DNA of 64,000 bases from Aquabacterium sp. Its GTDB lineage: Bacteria; Pseudomonadota; Gammaproteobacteria; Burkholderiales; Burkholderiaceae_C. The stretch's first letter is position 1. Every line of letters begins with the position of its first letter. The stretch covers positions 62,001 to 126,000 of the forward strand of contig NZ_JAUSAR010000005.1 of NCBI RefSeq assembly GCF_030652515.1. Direction: 5' to 3'. Below, piece after piece: positions 56,020 through 63,492 of this stretch. The position numbers and the translations under genes were made by a program. The notes under the pieces are model-generated. The model did no database searches, had not been told where the DNA came from, and saw nothing but the letters and a program-made list of their open reading frames with translations.

Positions 56020-56053
56020 CTGTCAAACGGTTGTCACAATGATTGCGTACACT
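56020..56053 (+). promoter_or_regulatory. Pho box and -10 element upstream of ppk1
   Basis: CTGTCAA-ACGG-TTGTCAC (56020-56037) has the two 7-base direct repeats and 4-base spacer of the PhoB site (consensus CTGTCAT-AWAW-CTGTCAY). A -10-like TACACT follows at 56048-56053, ten bases downstream, as PhoB-activated promoters require. The ppk1 ATG is 50 bases further on. This predicts induction by phosphate starvation; PhoB binding is inferred from sequence alone. Confidence 0.75.
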
Positions 56054-56103
56054 GAGTCGCCCCATTCCGTGTTGTTGAAGGGGATTGCCCTGTCCATGAA
56101 ATC

Positions 56104-58179
56104 ATGATTCCGTCAGATGAGGTGCCCAAGGCATCAGGAGCCCTGCGCTTGAAATTGCTCAGCCGCGAACAGGCCATTCTGGAGTTCAACCGGCGCGTCC
56201 TGGCCCAGGCCCAGCGCGACGATGTGCCCCTGCTTGAAAGGCTGCGCTACATCTGCATCGTGTCGTCCAACTTCGACGAGTTCTTCGAGGTTCGCTACGC
56301 CGATGTGCTGGAGGCCTCGCGCATGCAGGGCACCGGCATTGGCCCCAAGTACCTGGCCGATGTCTCTGACGAGGCGCACCGCCTGGTGCAGGAACAGTAC
56401 CGGATCTTCAACGAGGTGGTCGGCCCGGCGCTCAAGGCCGAGGGCATCGACATCCTCAACCACGCCGACCGCGATCTGATGCAACGCGAGTGGGTGTCCG
56501 GCTTCTTCCACAAGCAGGTGCGCCCGCTGCTGGTGCCCATCGGCCTCGACCCTTCGCACCCCTTCCCGCAGGTCGCCAACAAAACGCTGAACTTCATCGC
56601 CAAGCTGGGTGGCCGCGATGCCTTTGGCCGCGACAACTCCATCGCCATCGTGCGCATTCCGCGCGTGCTGCCCCGCGTGATCCTGCTGCCCGACGACATC
56701 AGCCATGGGCGGCAGTCGTTTGTGCTGCTGTCCAGCGTCATCCGGGCGCACCTGCACGAGCTGTTCCCGGGGCGCGAGATCCTGTCCTTCTCGCAGTTTC
56801 GCGTCACGCGCGACTCCGACATCGACGTGGATGAAGACGATGTGACCGACCTGCGCCAGGCCCTGCGCAGCAAGATGAGCACGCGCCAGTTTGGCCAGAC
56901 CATCCGCCTGGAAGTGGTCAGCAGTTGCCCGCCCGAGCTGTCCGACTTCTTGCTCGAGCAGTTCGGCCTGACCGAGCAGGCGCTGTACAAGGTCAACGGC
57001 CCCGTCAACCTGGTGCGCCTGACCCAACTGATCGACCAGGTGCAAGGCAAGACATTGCGCTTTCCCGCCTACCAGCCCGGTTGGCCCGAAGGCCTGCCGC
57101 AGCAGGGTGGCATGCTGGAGCACCTGCGCAAGGGCGACATCATGCTGCACCACCCCTTCGAGTCGTTCGACACGGTGGTGGAGTTCCTGCGCGAGGCGGT
57201 TCACGACCCCGATGTGCTGGCCATCAAGCAAACCATTTACCGCACCGGCAGCGAGTCAGTGCTGATGGAGTTGCTGCTGGAGGCCGTGCGCCGCGGCAAG
57301 GAAGTGCTGGCCGTGGTGGAGCTCAAGGCCCGCTTTGACGAAGAGGCCAACATCAACTGGGCCGAGCGCCTGGAGGCCCTGGGCGCCCAGGTGGTGTACG
57401 GCATCGTGGGCCTGAAGACCCACGCCAAAATGATGCTGGTCACGCGCCGCGAAGGCACGCGTCTGCGCCGCTATGCCCACTTGTCCACCGGCAACTACAA
57501 CCCGCGCACGGCTGGCGTCTACACCGACGTGGGTTACCTGACCACCAGCCAGGAAATCACGGCCGACGTGGACATGGTGTTCCAGCAACTGTCCAGCCTG
57601 ACGCAACTGCGCTCGCCCAAGCAATTGATGCTGGCGCCCTTTGGCTTGCAAAAGCAGTTGATCCGGATCATGGCCCGCGTGGGCGAGGCGGCACAGGCCG
57701 GACACCCTGCGCGCATCGTGCTCAAGCTCAACTCCCTGACCGACGAGCCCCTGATCGTGGCCTTGATCGAAGCGGGGCAGGCCGGTGCCAAGATCGACCT
57801 CGTCATCCGTGGTGCCTGCGTGCTGCCCCCGGGCGTGCCGGGCTTCACCGACAACATCCGCGTGCGTTCGGTGGTGGGGCGCATGCTAGAGCACACGCGC
57901 ATCCTGTACTTCCGCTGGGGCGAGAGCGAGCACGATGAGGCCCTCTACCTCTCCAGCGCCGACTGGATGAACCGCAACATGACGCGGCGCATCGAGGTGG
58001 CCTGGCCGGTGCGCGACCTGGCCTTGCGCCAGCGCGTGATCGACGAATGCCTGGTGCCTTACCTGATGGACAGTTGCGATGCCTGGGAGCAGCAGAGCGA
58101 CGGGCGCTACGAGCGCGTGGGCGTGGATGGTCCCAGCGCCCAGCGCGCCTTGATGGAATTGCACCGCGCGGTGGATTGA
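56104..58179 (+). CDS. ppk1: Polyphosphate kinase 1
   Basis: Makes long-chain polyphosphate from ATP. The 691-residue protein has an N-terminal domain (ILEFNRRVLAQAQ, NFDEFFEVRYADV), a head domain, and C1/C2 domains. The autophosphorylated His is His440 in LKTHAKMMLVTRREG, and the second conserved His is His610 in RWGESEHDEALYLSSADWMNRNM. THAKMM and GNYNPRTAGVYTDVGYLT are family signatures. It has its own promoter with a Pho box. sixA follows after 22 bases, probably on the same transcript. Confidence 0.96.
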   Translation: MIPSDEVPKASGALRLKLLSREQAILEFNRRVLAQAQRDDVPLLERLRYICIVSSNFDEFFEVRYADVLEASRMQGTGIGPKYLADVSDEAHRLVQEQYRIFNEVVGPALKAEGIDILNHADRDLMQREWVSGFFHKQVRPLLVPIGLDPSHPFPQVANKTLNFIAKLGGRDAFGRDNSIAIVRIPRVLPRVILLPDDISHGRQSFVLLSSVIRAHLHELFPGREILSFSQFRVTRDSDIDVDEDDVTDLRQALRSKMSTRQFGQTIRLEVVSSCPPELSDFLLEQFGLTEQALYKVNGPVNLVRLTQLIDQVQGKTLRFPAYQPGWPEGLPQQGGMLEHLRKGDIMLHHPFESFDTVVEFLREAVHDPDVLAIKQTIYRTGSESVLMELLLEAVRRGKEVLAVVELKARFDEEANINWAERLEALGAQVVYGIVGLKTHAKMMLVTRREGTRLRRYAHLSTGNYNPRTAGVYTDVGYLTTSQEITADVDMVFQQLSSLTQLRSPKQLMLAPFGLQKQLIRIMARVGEAAQAGHPARIVLKLNSLTDEPLIVALIEAGQAGAKIDLVIRGACVLPPGVPGFTDNIRVRSVVGRMLEHTRILYFRWGESEHDEALYLSSADWMNRNMTRRIEVAWPVRDLALRQRVIDECLVPYLMDSCDAWEQQSDGRYERVGVDGPSAQRALMELHRAVD

Positions 58180-58201
58180 TCGATCAAGGGCAAGGCAGAC
58201 C

Positions 58202-58687
58202 ATGGACCTGATCCTCTGGCGACACGCACAAGCCCAGGCCCATGTGGCCGAAGAAGATGACTCAACCGCGTCATTCGCCGAGGACCTGGCCAGGGCCCTC
58301 ACGCCCAAGGGCGACCGTCAAGCCGAGCGCATGGCCGCCTGGTTGAACCAACGCCTGACCGACACCACGCGCGTGCTGGTCAGCCCGGCCAGACGCACCC
58401 AGCAGACGGCGCAAGCCCTGGGGCGTTCCTTCAAGACGGTGGCCACCATCGCGCCCGATGCCTCGGTCGATGACCTGCTGCTGGCCGCCCGGTGGCCCCA
58501 TGCCAAGGATCCGGTGCTGCTGGTCGGCCATCAACCCACCCTGGGTTTGCTGGCCGCCCGCCTGTTGACCGGGCAAGACCTGCCCTGGGCCATCCGAAAA
58601 GGCGCCGTCTGGTGGTTCCGTGGCCGTGACCGTGAAGGCACCCTGGAGGTGAGCTTGCACGCGGTGCAGTCTCCCGACTTTCTCTGA
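58202..58687 (+). CDS. sixA: SixA-type histidine phosphatase
   Basis: The 161-residue protein is in the phosphoglycerate-mutase-like histidine phosphatase family. The phospho-acceptor His is in LILWRHAQA (RHx motif), the second Arg/Glu region is LVSPARRTQQTAQALG and the second His is in LLVGHQPTLGLLA. SixA enzymes dephosphorylate phosphohistidine on HPt domains. Its place right after ppk1 is common in betaproteobacteria. The real substrate is not known. Confidence 0.88.
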   Translation: MDLILWRHAQAQAHVAEEDDSTASFAEDLARALTPKGDRQAERMAAWLNQRLTDTTRVLVSPARRTQQTAQALGRSFKTVATIAPDASVDDLLLAARWPHAKDPVLLVGHQPTLGLLAARLLTGQDLPWAIRKGAVWWFRGRDREGTLEVSLHAVQSPDFL

Positions 58688-58727
58688 GCCTGCGGGCGGT
58701 TTGCGATTCCCGGGATAATCAGGGCAC

Positions 58728-59216
58728 ATGAGCCCGACGACTGCTTTCCTTCCCACCCCGGGTGCCGCGGCGCCCGATACCTGGCATTTCAGGCACCAGG
58801 TCCGCATCTACTGGGAAGACACCGACGCGGGCGGCATCGTGTTCTACGGTAATTATTTGAAGTACATGGAGCGGGCCCGCACCGAATGGCTCAGCGCCCT
58901 GGGCTTCAGCCAGGAGCGCCTGCGCAGTGGCGGCGAGGGCATGTTCGTGGTGGGTGAAACCCACTTGCGCTACCTCAAGCCCGCCCGGCTGGACGACGTG
59001 CTCACCGTCACGGTGCGCCTGGTCGAGTTGGGCCGTGCGACCATGGCGTTCCTGCAGGAAGTCTGGCGGGGTGATACCTTGCTGACCCAAGGCCGCGTGC
59101 GCATTGGCTGGGTGGCGCCTTTCAAGGATCACTTCAAGCCCGCCCGCATTCCCGCTCAGATCCTGGCCATCTTGCCGATCCCAAACCAACAAGCCTCCGG
59201 AGTTGACCGCCCATGA
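58728..59216 (+). CDS. ybgC: Tol-Pal-associated acyl-CoA thioesterase YbgC
   Basis: The 162-residue 4-hydroxybenzoyl-CoA-thioesterase-type hotdog protein has WEDTDAGGIVFYGNYLKYMERARTEWL (catalytic Asp in DTDAGG and the Tyr/His-type helix), GEGMFVVGETHLRYLKPARLDD and LTQGRVRIGWV. It hydrolyses acyl-CoA or acyl-ACP and starts the tol operon. The N-terminus has about 20 non-conserved residues. Its TGA overlaps the tolQ ATG by four bases. Confidence 0.93.
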   Translation: MSPTTAFLPTPGAAAPDTWHFRHQVRIYWEDTDAGGIVFYGNYLKYMERARTEWLSALGFSQERLRSGGEGMFVVGETHLRYLKPARLDDVLTVTVRLVELGRATMAFLQEVWRGDTLLTQGRVRIGWVAPFKDHFKPARIPAQILAILPIPNQQASGVDRP

Positions 59217-59929
59217 ATCAAGACTTGTCCATCATTGAATTGGTGATGCATGCCAGCGTGGTGGTGCAGATCGTGCTCGTGCTGCTGTTGGCCGTGTCGC
59301 TGGCCAGCTGGAGCATCATTTTCGGCAAGGCCATCGGCCTGAAACGCCTGAAGGGCGACAACGAAGAATTCGACCGCGAATTCTGGGCGGGCCGCACTTT
59401 ACAAGAACTTTACCAAGATGCATCGCGGGCCAGCGGCCCACCATCGCCGCAGGAGCGCATCTTCGCGGCGGGCATGCGCGAGTTCCTGAAACTGCGCGAG
59501 CGCCGCGTCGTCGACGTGGCCAGTTTGCTGGACGGATCACGCCGCGCCATGCGGGCCAGCTACCAGCGCGAGATGGACGTCATCGAAGCCCGCCTGGATT
59601 TCCTGGGCTCGGTGGGGTCGGTCTCGCCTTACATCGGGCTGTTCGGCACCGTGTGGGGCATCATGAACGCCTTCACAGGTTTGTCGAGCATGCAGCAGGT
59701 GACGCTGGCCACGGTGGCGCCCGGCATCGCCGAAGCGTTGGTGGCCACGGCCATCGGCCTGTTCGCGGCCATCCCGGCTGTGCTGGCGTACAACAACTTC
59801 TCGCGCGACATCGACCGCATTGCCACTCACCTGGAGTCCTTCATCGAGGAGTTCTCCAACATCCTGGCGCGCAACACGCAGCCTGCAGCCGGTGCAGACG
59901 CCGCCCGTCCTGCGACCACTGCCCGCTGA
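59213..59929 (+). CDS. tolQ: Tol-Pal system proton channel subunit TolQ
   Basis: The 238-residue inner membrane protein has TM1 (VVVQIVLVLLLAVSLASWSIIF), a cytoplasmic helical loop, and TM2/TM3 with the family signature LGSVGSVSPYIGLFGTVWGIMNAF and VAPGIAEALVATAIGLFAAIPAVLAYN. With TolR and TolA it uses proton-motive force to constrict the outer membrane at division. The order ybgC-tolQ-tolR-tolA and TolQ-type GSVGSVSPYIG separate it from ExbB. Confidence 0.95.
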   Translation: MNQDLSIIELVMHASVVVQIVLVLLLAVSLASWSIIFGKAIGLKRLKGDNEEFDREFWAGRTLQELYQDASRASGPPSPQERIFAAGMREFLKLRERRVVDVASLLDGSRRAMRASYQREMDVIEARLDFLGSVGSVSPYIGLFGTVWGIMNAFTGLSSMQQVTLATVAPGIAEALVATAIGLFAAIPAVLAYNNFSRDIDRIATHLESFIEEFSNILARNTQPAAGADAARPATTAR

Positions 59930-59941
59930 GGCCCGGACACC

Positions 59942-60382
59942 ATGGCGCAAAGCAACTGGCGAAGCGGGCGCGGTCGGCGCACCAAGAATGAGATCAACAT
60001 GGTGCCGTTCATCGACGTCATGCTGGTGCTGCTCATCATCTTCATGGTCAGCGCGCCCTTGATGCCGACCGGCGTGGTCGACCTGCCCACCGTGGGCAAG
60101 GCCAAACAGGCGCCTGAAAAAGTCATCGAAGTGGTGGTGGGCGAGGGCGAGCAGGTCAGCCTGCGAATCGACCAGCAAGACAGCGGCAGCATGAAGCTCG
60201 CCGAGCTGACCAAGCGCGTGAAAGCAGCGCAAGACAGCACGGCTGGCGGCCCCACAGCCGCGCCTGTCATCATCAGCGCCCGCAAGGATGTGCGCTACGA
60301 CGCCGTGCTCAAGATCATGGACACCTTGCAGCGTGCAGGCGTGGCCCGCGTCGGGCTGACGGTGCACACCACCGGGGGATGA
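59942..60382 (+). CDS. tolR: Tol-Pal system protein TolR
   Basis: The 146-residue protein has one TM (INMVPFIDVMLVLLIIFMVSAPLM) with the proton-path Asp in PFIDVML, and a periplasmic ExbD/TolR domain (VIISARKDVRYDAVLKIMDTLQRAGVARVGLTV). It begins 12 bases after tolQ and its stop overlaps the tolA start. Confidence 0.95.
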   Translation: MAQSNWRSGRGRRTKNEINMVPFIDVMLVLLIIFMVSAPLMPTGVVDLPTVGKAKQAPEKVIEVVVGEGEQVSLRIDQQDSGSMKLAELTKRVKAAQDSTAGGPTAAPVIISARKDVRYDAVLKIMDTLQRAGVARVGLTVHTTGG

Positions 60383-61248
60383 GCAGCGTGACCGTGGCGC
60401 GTGCTGAGGTGTTTCGGCCCAAGGCCGAGGACACGCTGGGCCTGGGCATGGTCCTGGCCCTGGCTGCGCACCTTTTGCTGGTGCTGGCCCTGGCCTTCGG
60501 GGTGAACTGGCGAAGGCACACGCCAGTGATTGCCGAGGCTGAAGTCTGGGCCGAAGTGCCAACGGCCGCCGCACCCGCCGAAGAGCCGCCACCACCACCC
60601 ACGCCGATTGAAGAAACCCCGCCACCGCCACCCCCGGTCGCGCAGGCCGAGCCTGAACCCGTGCCAGAGCCCGAAGCCGACATCCCGAGCGCGCCCGTGC
60701 CCAAGGCCAAGCGCAAGAAGGAAAAACCTTTGCCGCCCGTGGCCAAGGTCGAGCCCCCGCCCAAGCCCAAAAAGAAGCCCCCGGAACCGAAGGAAACCTT
60801 CATCAACGAGCCGCCGGTGGTCGCCAAGAAGCCCAAGACTCCGCCCGCGCCACCTGCGCCCGCAACGCCGACCGTGTCAACGGCTGAGCGCGAGGCCCAG
60901 CGCAAAGCCGCCATGCAGCGCATGATGAAAGACCTGGGCTCGTTGGGCACGTCCGAGCAGTCTGCAGGCCCTTCTGCCAACTACGTGGGCAAACTCAGGG
61001 CGCGCATCATCCCCAACATCACCTTTCTGATGGACGAGGGCAGTGGCAATCCCACGGCCTTTGTGGAGATCCGTTGCGCCCCCGATGGCACCATCCTGTC
61101 GCGCCGCCTGCTGGATCCCAGCGGCTCACCCGCCTGGGACAAGGCCGTGCTGGATGGCATCGACAAGACACGCTCCCTGCCCTTCGATGAGCGCGGTCGT
61201 TTGCCGGACACGGTCTTCCAGATCGGGATCAGCCCGCGCGATCGGTGA
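60379..61248 (+). CDS. tolA: Cell-envelope integrity protein TolA
   Basis: The 289-residue protein has one N-terminal TM at about 23-45 (LGMVLALAAHLLLVLALAFGV), a long Pro/Lys/Glu-rich linker (EEPPPPPTPIEETPPPPPPVAQ and KPKKKPPEPKE), a helical segment (AEREAQRKAAMQRMMKDLG) and the C-terminal TolA domain (YVGKLRARIIPNITFLMDEGSGNPTAFVEIRCAPDGTILSRRLLDPSGSPAWDKAV). The linker is shorter and more Pro-rich than the E. coli Ala-rich helix. tolB and pal do not follow; the next gene is on the other strand and overlaps the tolA 3' end by 20 bases. Confidence 0.93.
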   Translation: MSSVTVARAEVFRPKAEDTLGLGMVLALAAHLLLVLALAFGVNWRRHTPVIAEAEVWAEVPTAAAPAEEPPPPPTPIEETPPPPPPVAQAEPEPVPEPEADIPSAPVPKAKRKKEKPLPPVAKVEPPPKPKKKPPEPKETFINEPPVVAKKPKTPPAPPAPATPTVSTAEREAQRKAAMQRMMKDLGSLGTSEQSAGPSANYVGKLRARIIPNITFLMDEGSGNPTAFVEIRCAPDGTILSRRLLDPSGSPAWDKAVLDGIDKTRSLPFDERGRLPDTVFQIGISPRDR

Positions 61249-62059
61249 TGCTCACGCGCCAGATCCAACCGTGGTGCAAGGCCATCGCCAGCCACTGACT
61301 CAGGTCGAAATCAGCGTGCGCGTGGTTCAGCAAGGTGGACAAGCTGGGGGCGGGGTGGGTGGCTGAAGGGGCCAGGGCGCTCATCCAGTCCACCATGGCC
61401 TCGGGTACGGCCAGCACTTCGGCGCGCCATTGGGGGCGCCACACCACGGCGGTCTCGGCCTGCCGGGCCCGCAAGGCCTCGCGCACTTTGTCCAGCATGG
61501 CGGCGGCCTGGGCCGGGTCTTCGGCACTGTCGGCCTGGTGGGCCTGCCAAAGCGTGACCACTGGCCAATCTGATCGGATCACGCTCAAGCCAGGGCGCAA
61601 TTCAAGGCGCAGGTGGGCGGGGTCTTGCGTGCCCAACAAGGCCAGCGATTCGGCCTCGAACAGGGCATCCCTGGCGTGTTCGGCGGTGTGCCGGGCCCAA
61701 TCCAAGCGGGCGCAGTCGGCCAGGTAGGGCCAGGCTTGCACTTCTGCCAAACCGTTCAGCCAATCGGGCAGGTCTTGTCCCCAGGCTGTCAGGTCGCCTT
61801 GGGTGGGCGGGTGGTGGTGCCACAACTGCCGGGCCAGCAGTGCCAATGCCTCGTCACCCAGCAAAGCCTGCACCGTGGGGTAGGCGGCGGCCAGCACCCG
61901 CTCGGCCGTGGCGCTGGCGTTGCCCTGGTAGGCCGCCAAGCCTAGCCGCAATGATGGCCCTTGTTCACGCCAAGCCGGGTTGGCCTGGGAAGCTGTTGGC
62001 AGGCCCCATAAAGATCGCAGCACGGCGGCCTGGCGTTGGCCCTCTTCGAGCATGCTCAT
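61229..62059 (-). CDS. bufC: DUF2063 partner protein of the DUF692 enzyme (BufC/HvfC/MbnC-like)
   Basis: The 276-residue protein has the DUF2063 N-terminal region (GLAAYQGNASATAERVLAAAYPTVQALLGDEALALLARQLWHHHPP, then GDLTAWGQDLPDWLNGL). The C-terminal part is like the HvfC second domain (SLSTLLNHAHADFDLSQWLAMALHHGWI). In the methanobactin and bufferin pathways such a protein forms a complex with the DUF692 oxygenase and positions the precursor. Its ATG overlaps the bufB stop by four bases. The gene name reflects the closest known pathway, not proven function. Confidence 0.85.
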   Translation of the reverse strand: MSMLEEGQRQAAVLRSLWGLPTASQANPAWREQGPSLRLGLAAYQGNASATAERVLAAAYPTVQALLGDEALALLARQLWHHHPPTQGDLTAWGQDLPDWLNGLAEVQAWPYLADCARLDWARHTAEHARDALFEAESLALLGTQDPAHLRLELRPGLSVIRSDWPVVTLWQAHQADSAEDPAQAAAMLDKVREALRARQAETAVVWRPQWRAEVLAVPEAMVDWMSALAPSATHPAPSLSTLLNHAHADFDLSQWLAMALHHGWIWRVSITDRAG

Positions 62060-62976
62060 GATCTGGCCGCCATGGCGCGAGTGGCCACCGCATCGGCCTG
62101 CCGGGCTTGTGCCAGCAGCACTTCCAGCTCCGGCAGGTCCGTGTCCCATTCGACCAAGGTGGGTTGGGGGCCAAAGCGTTGCACGGCTTCGGCATAGACC
62201 TGCCACACCACGGGTTGCACTTCGGCGCTGTGGTCGTCCACCACCAGTTGGTCTGCCTTGACGGGCGTTTGAAAGCCCGCCAGGTGCACCTCGCCCACCA
62301 CGTCGCTTGGCAGGGCCTGGATGAAGGCCAGGGCGTGCTCCCCGGCTGCCATCAAGTCTGATGCCAGGGACATCCTCTCCAGTGACGATCGGCCCTGGCG
62401 CGCGGCATTCAGGCCGTTCACCACCAGGTTGTTCACGTCCAGCAGCAACTGGCAGCCACTGCGCCGACACAGCTCGGCCAGAAAATGTGGCTCGGGCAGG
62501 CAATCGTCCGCGTAGCTCAGGTAGGCAGACAGGTTTTCGACCAGGATGGGGCGCCGCAGGCGCGACTGCACCTCGCCCACGTTGCGAACCAGGATGTCCA
62601 GCGATGCGGGGGTGAAGGCCACGGGCAGCAGATCGCTGGCATGCACCATCTCGCCGCCCGGCCAGGCGCCCCGGGCAAAGCAGGCGTGGTCGGACACCCG
62701 AACTGGCTCGATCTGCTCGACCAACCGAACCAGCTTGTCCAGGTGCCTCGCATCCAGTCCACAGGCCGAACCCAGTGACAGGCCCACGCCATGCAGGCTC
62801 ACGGGGTAGTGGTCCCGCGCGGCCGTCAGCACGGCCAGCGCCGCTCCGCCGTCACCAAAGAAGTTCTCGGAATGGACCTCGACAAACCCCAACGGCGGCA
62901 AAAGCGCCATCAGGGCCTGATAGTGCGGCTGGCGCAGGCCGATGCCGGCCAGATCATTGGCGGGGAGGGCCGCCAT
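62056..62976 (-). CDS. bufB: DUF692 multinuclear iron oxygenase (BufB/HvfB/MbnB-like)
   Basis: The 306-residue TIM-barrel enzyme modifies cysteines of a small precursor. Metal-ligand-type motifs follow the family: EVHSENFF (His35-Glu37), LHGVGLSLGS (His62), VSDHACF (Asp96-His97), LVENLSAY (Glu), LLLDVNNLVVN (Asp), VGEVHLAGF (Glu/His), DDHS and LVEWDTDLP. Known DUF692 members turn Cys into oxazolone-thioamide (methanobactin) or thiooxazole (bufferin) groups. It starts five bases after the precursor gene stop and overlaps bufC, so the trio is one operon. Confidence 0.92.
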   Translation of the reverse strand: MAALPANDLAGIGLRQPHYQALMALLPPLGFVEVHSENFFGDGGAALAVLTAARDHYPVSLHGVGLSLGSACGLDARHLDKLVRLVEQIEPVRVSDHACFARGAWPGGEMVHASDLLPVAFTPASLDILVRNVGEVQSRLRRPILVENLSAYLSYADDCLPEPHFLAELCRRSGCQLLLDVNNLVVNGLNAARQGRSSLERMSLASDLMAAGEHALAFIQALPSDVVGEVHLAGFQTPVKADQLVVDDHSAEVQPVVWQVYAEAVQRFGPQPTLVEWDTDLPELEVLLAQARQADAVATRAMAARS

Positions 62977-62981
62977 CCGTT

Positions 62982-63281
62982 TTACTTCTTCTCGGCTTGC
63001 TTGGCCACGGCCACCTTGGCTTCTTCGGCAGACAGGCCACCCAGCTTGGCGCAGGTGCCCTTGGCCACCAGCTTCCATTCGTCGGGCGCCTTGTCCACCG
63101 TGGACTGGCCGGCGCAAGAGTGGCTGCCCGACAGGTTGGCGCAGCTGTTTTCGCCCGCTTTGGCGATGCCATAGCACTTTTCCTTGCCCTTCGAGGCACT
63201 CATTTCGGCCGAAGCTTGCGACACCAGGCCCAAAGCCATGACGGAGGCGAGGGCGGAGGACAGCAGCTGACGTTGGTTCAT
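62982..63281 (-). CDS. bufA: DUF2282 exported precursor peptide (bufferin BufA1-like)
   Basis: This small 99-residue protein has a Sec signal peptide ([21 protein letters not shown], cut after Ala25) and four cysteines at 36, 47, 56 and 77. They lie in the conserved pattern [33 protein letters not shown]. The same pattern is seen in DUF2282 proteins that are RiPP precursors modified by DUF692 enzymes and that bind copper in the periplasm. The start is the ATG giving MNQRQLL; an in-frame ATG 87 bases further upstream lacks support. It heads the bufABC operon with a palindrome in its upstream region. Confidence 0.9.
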   Translation of the reverse strand: MNQRQLLSSALASVMALGLVSQASAEMSASKGKEKCYGIAKAGENSCANLSGSHSCAGQSTVDKAPDEWKLVAKGTCAKLGGLSAEEAKVAVAKQAEKK

Positions 63282-63352
63282 TTTGTAGACTCCAAAAAAG
63301 TGGTTGACGGTGAAGCGGCTGCATTGGCCGCCGTTTTCTTGGTCGTTGGGCG

Positions 63353-63374
63353 CCCCAAAATCTGACATTTGGGG
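63353..63374. promoter_or_regulatory. Palindrome upstream of the bufferin-type operon
   Basis: CCCCAAA (63353-63359) and TTTGGGG (63368-63374) are perfectly complementary with an 8-base spacer; they lie 72-93 bases before the bufA start and 119 bases before the divergent gene. This could be a regulator site or an RNA hairpin in the leader. A second small dyad, GCTATTTCATAGC, is at 63431-63443. No copper-box consensus could be named with confidence. Confidence 0.4.
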
Positions 63375-63492
63375 TCCAGATTTTCATTTGCCGTGAAAAA
63401 CTGCCCTACATGGCGGTTTCACGATCCTAGGCTATTTCATAGCATGGCAATCATTCACGACCACCGTCGGGACGTGGAACGTTAGGAGTGTC

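Noticed and set aside
58701-58727. Promoter for ybgC (GATAAT at 58714-58719)
   Set aside because: No matching -35 element at proper distance in the short gap; read-through from ppk1-sixA is equally possible.
63431-63443. GCTATTTCATAGC dyad as a separate operator
   Set aside because: Only 5-base arms, which occur often by chance; noted only as a minor point with the bufA upstream region.
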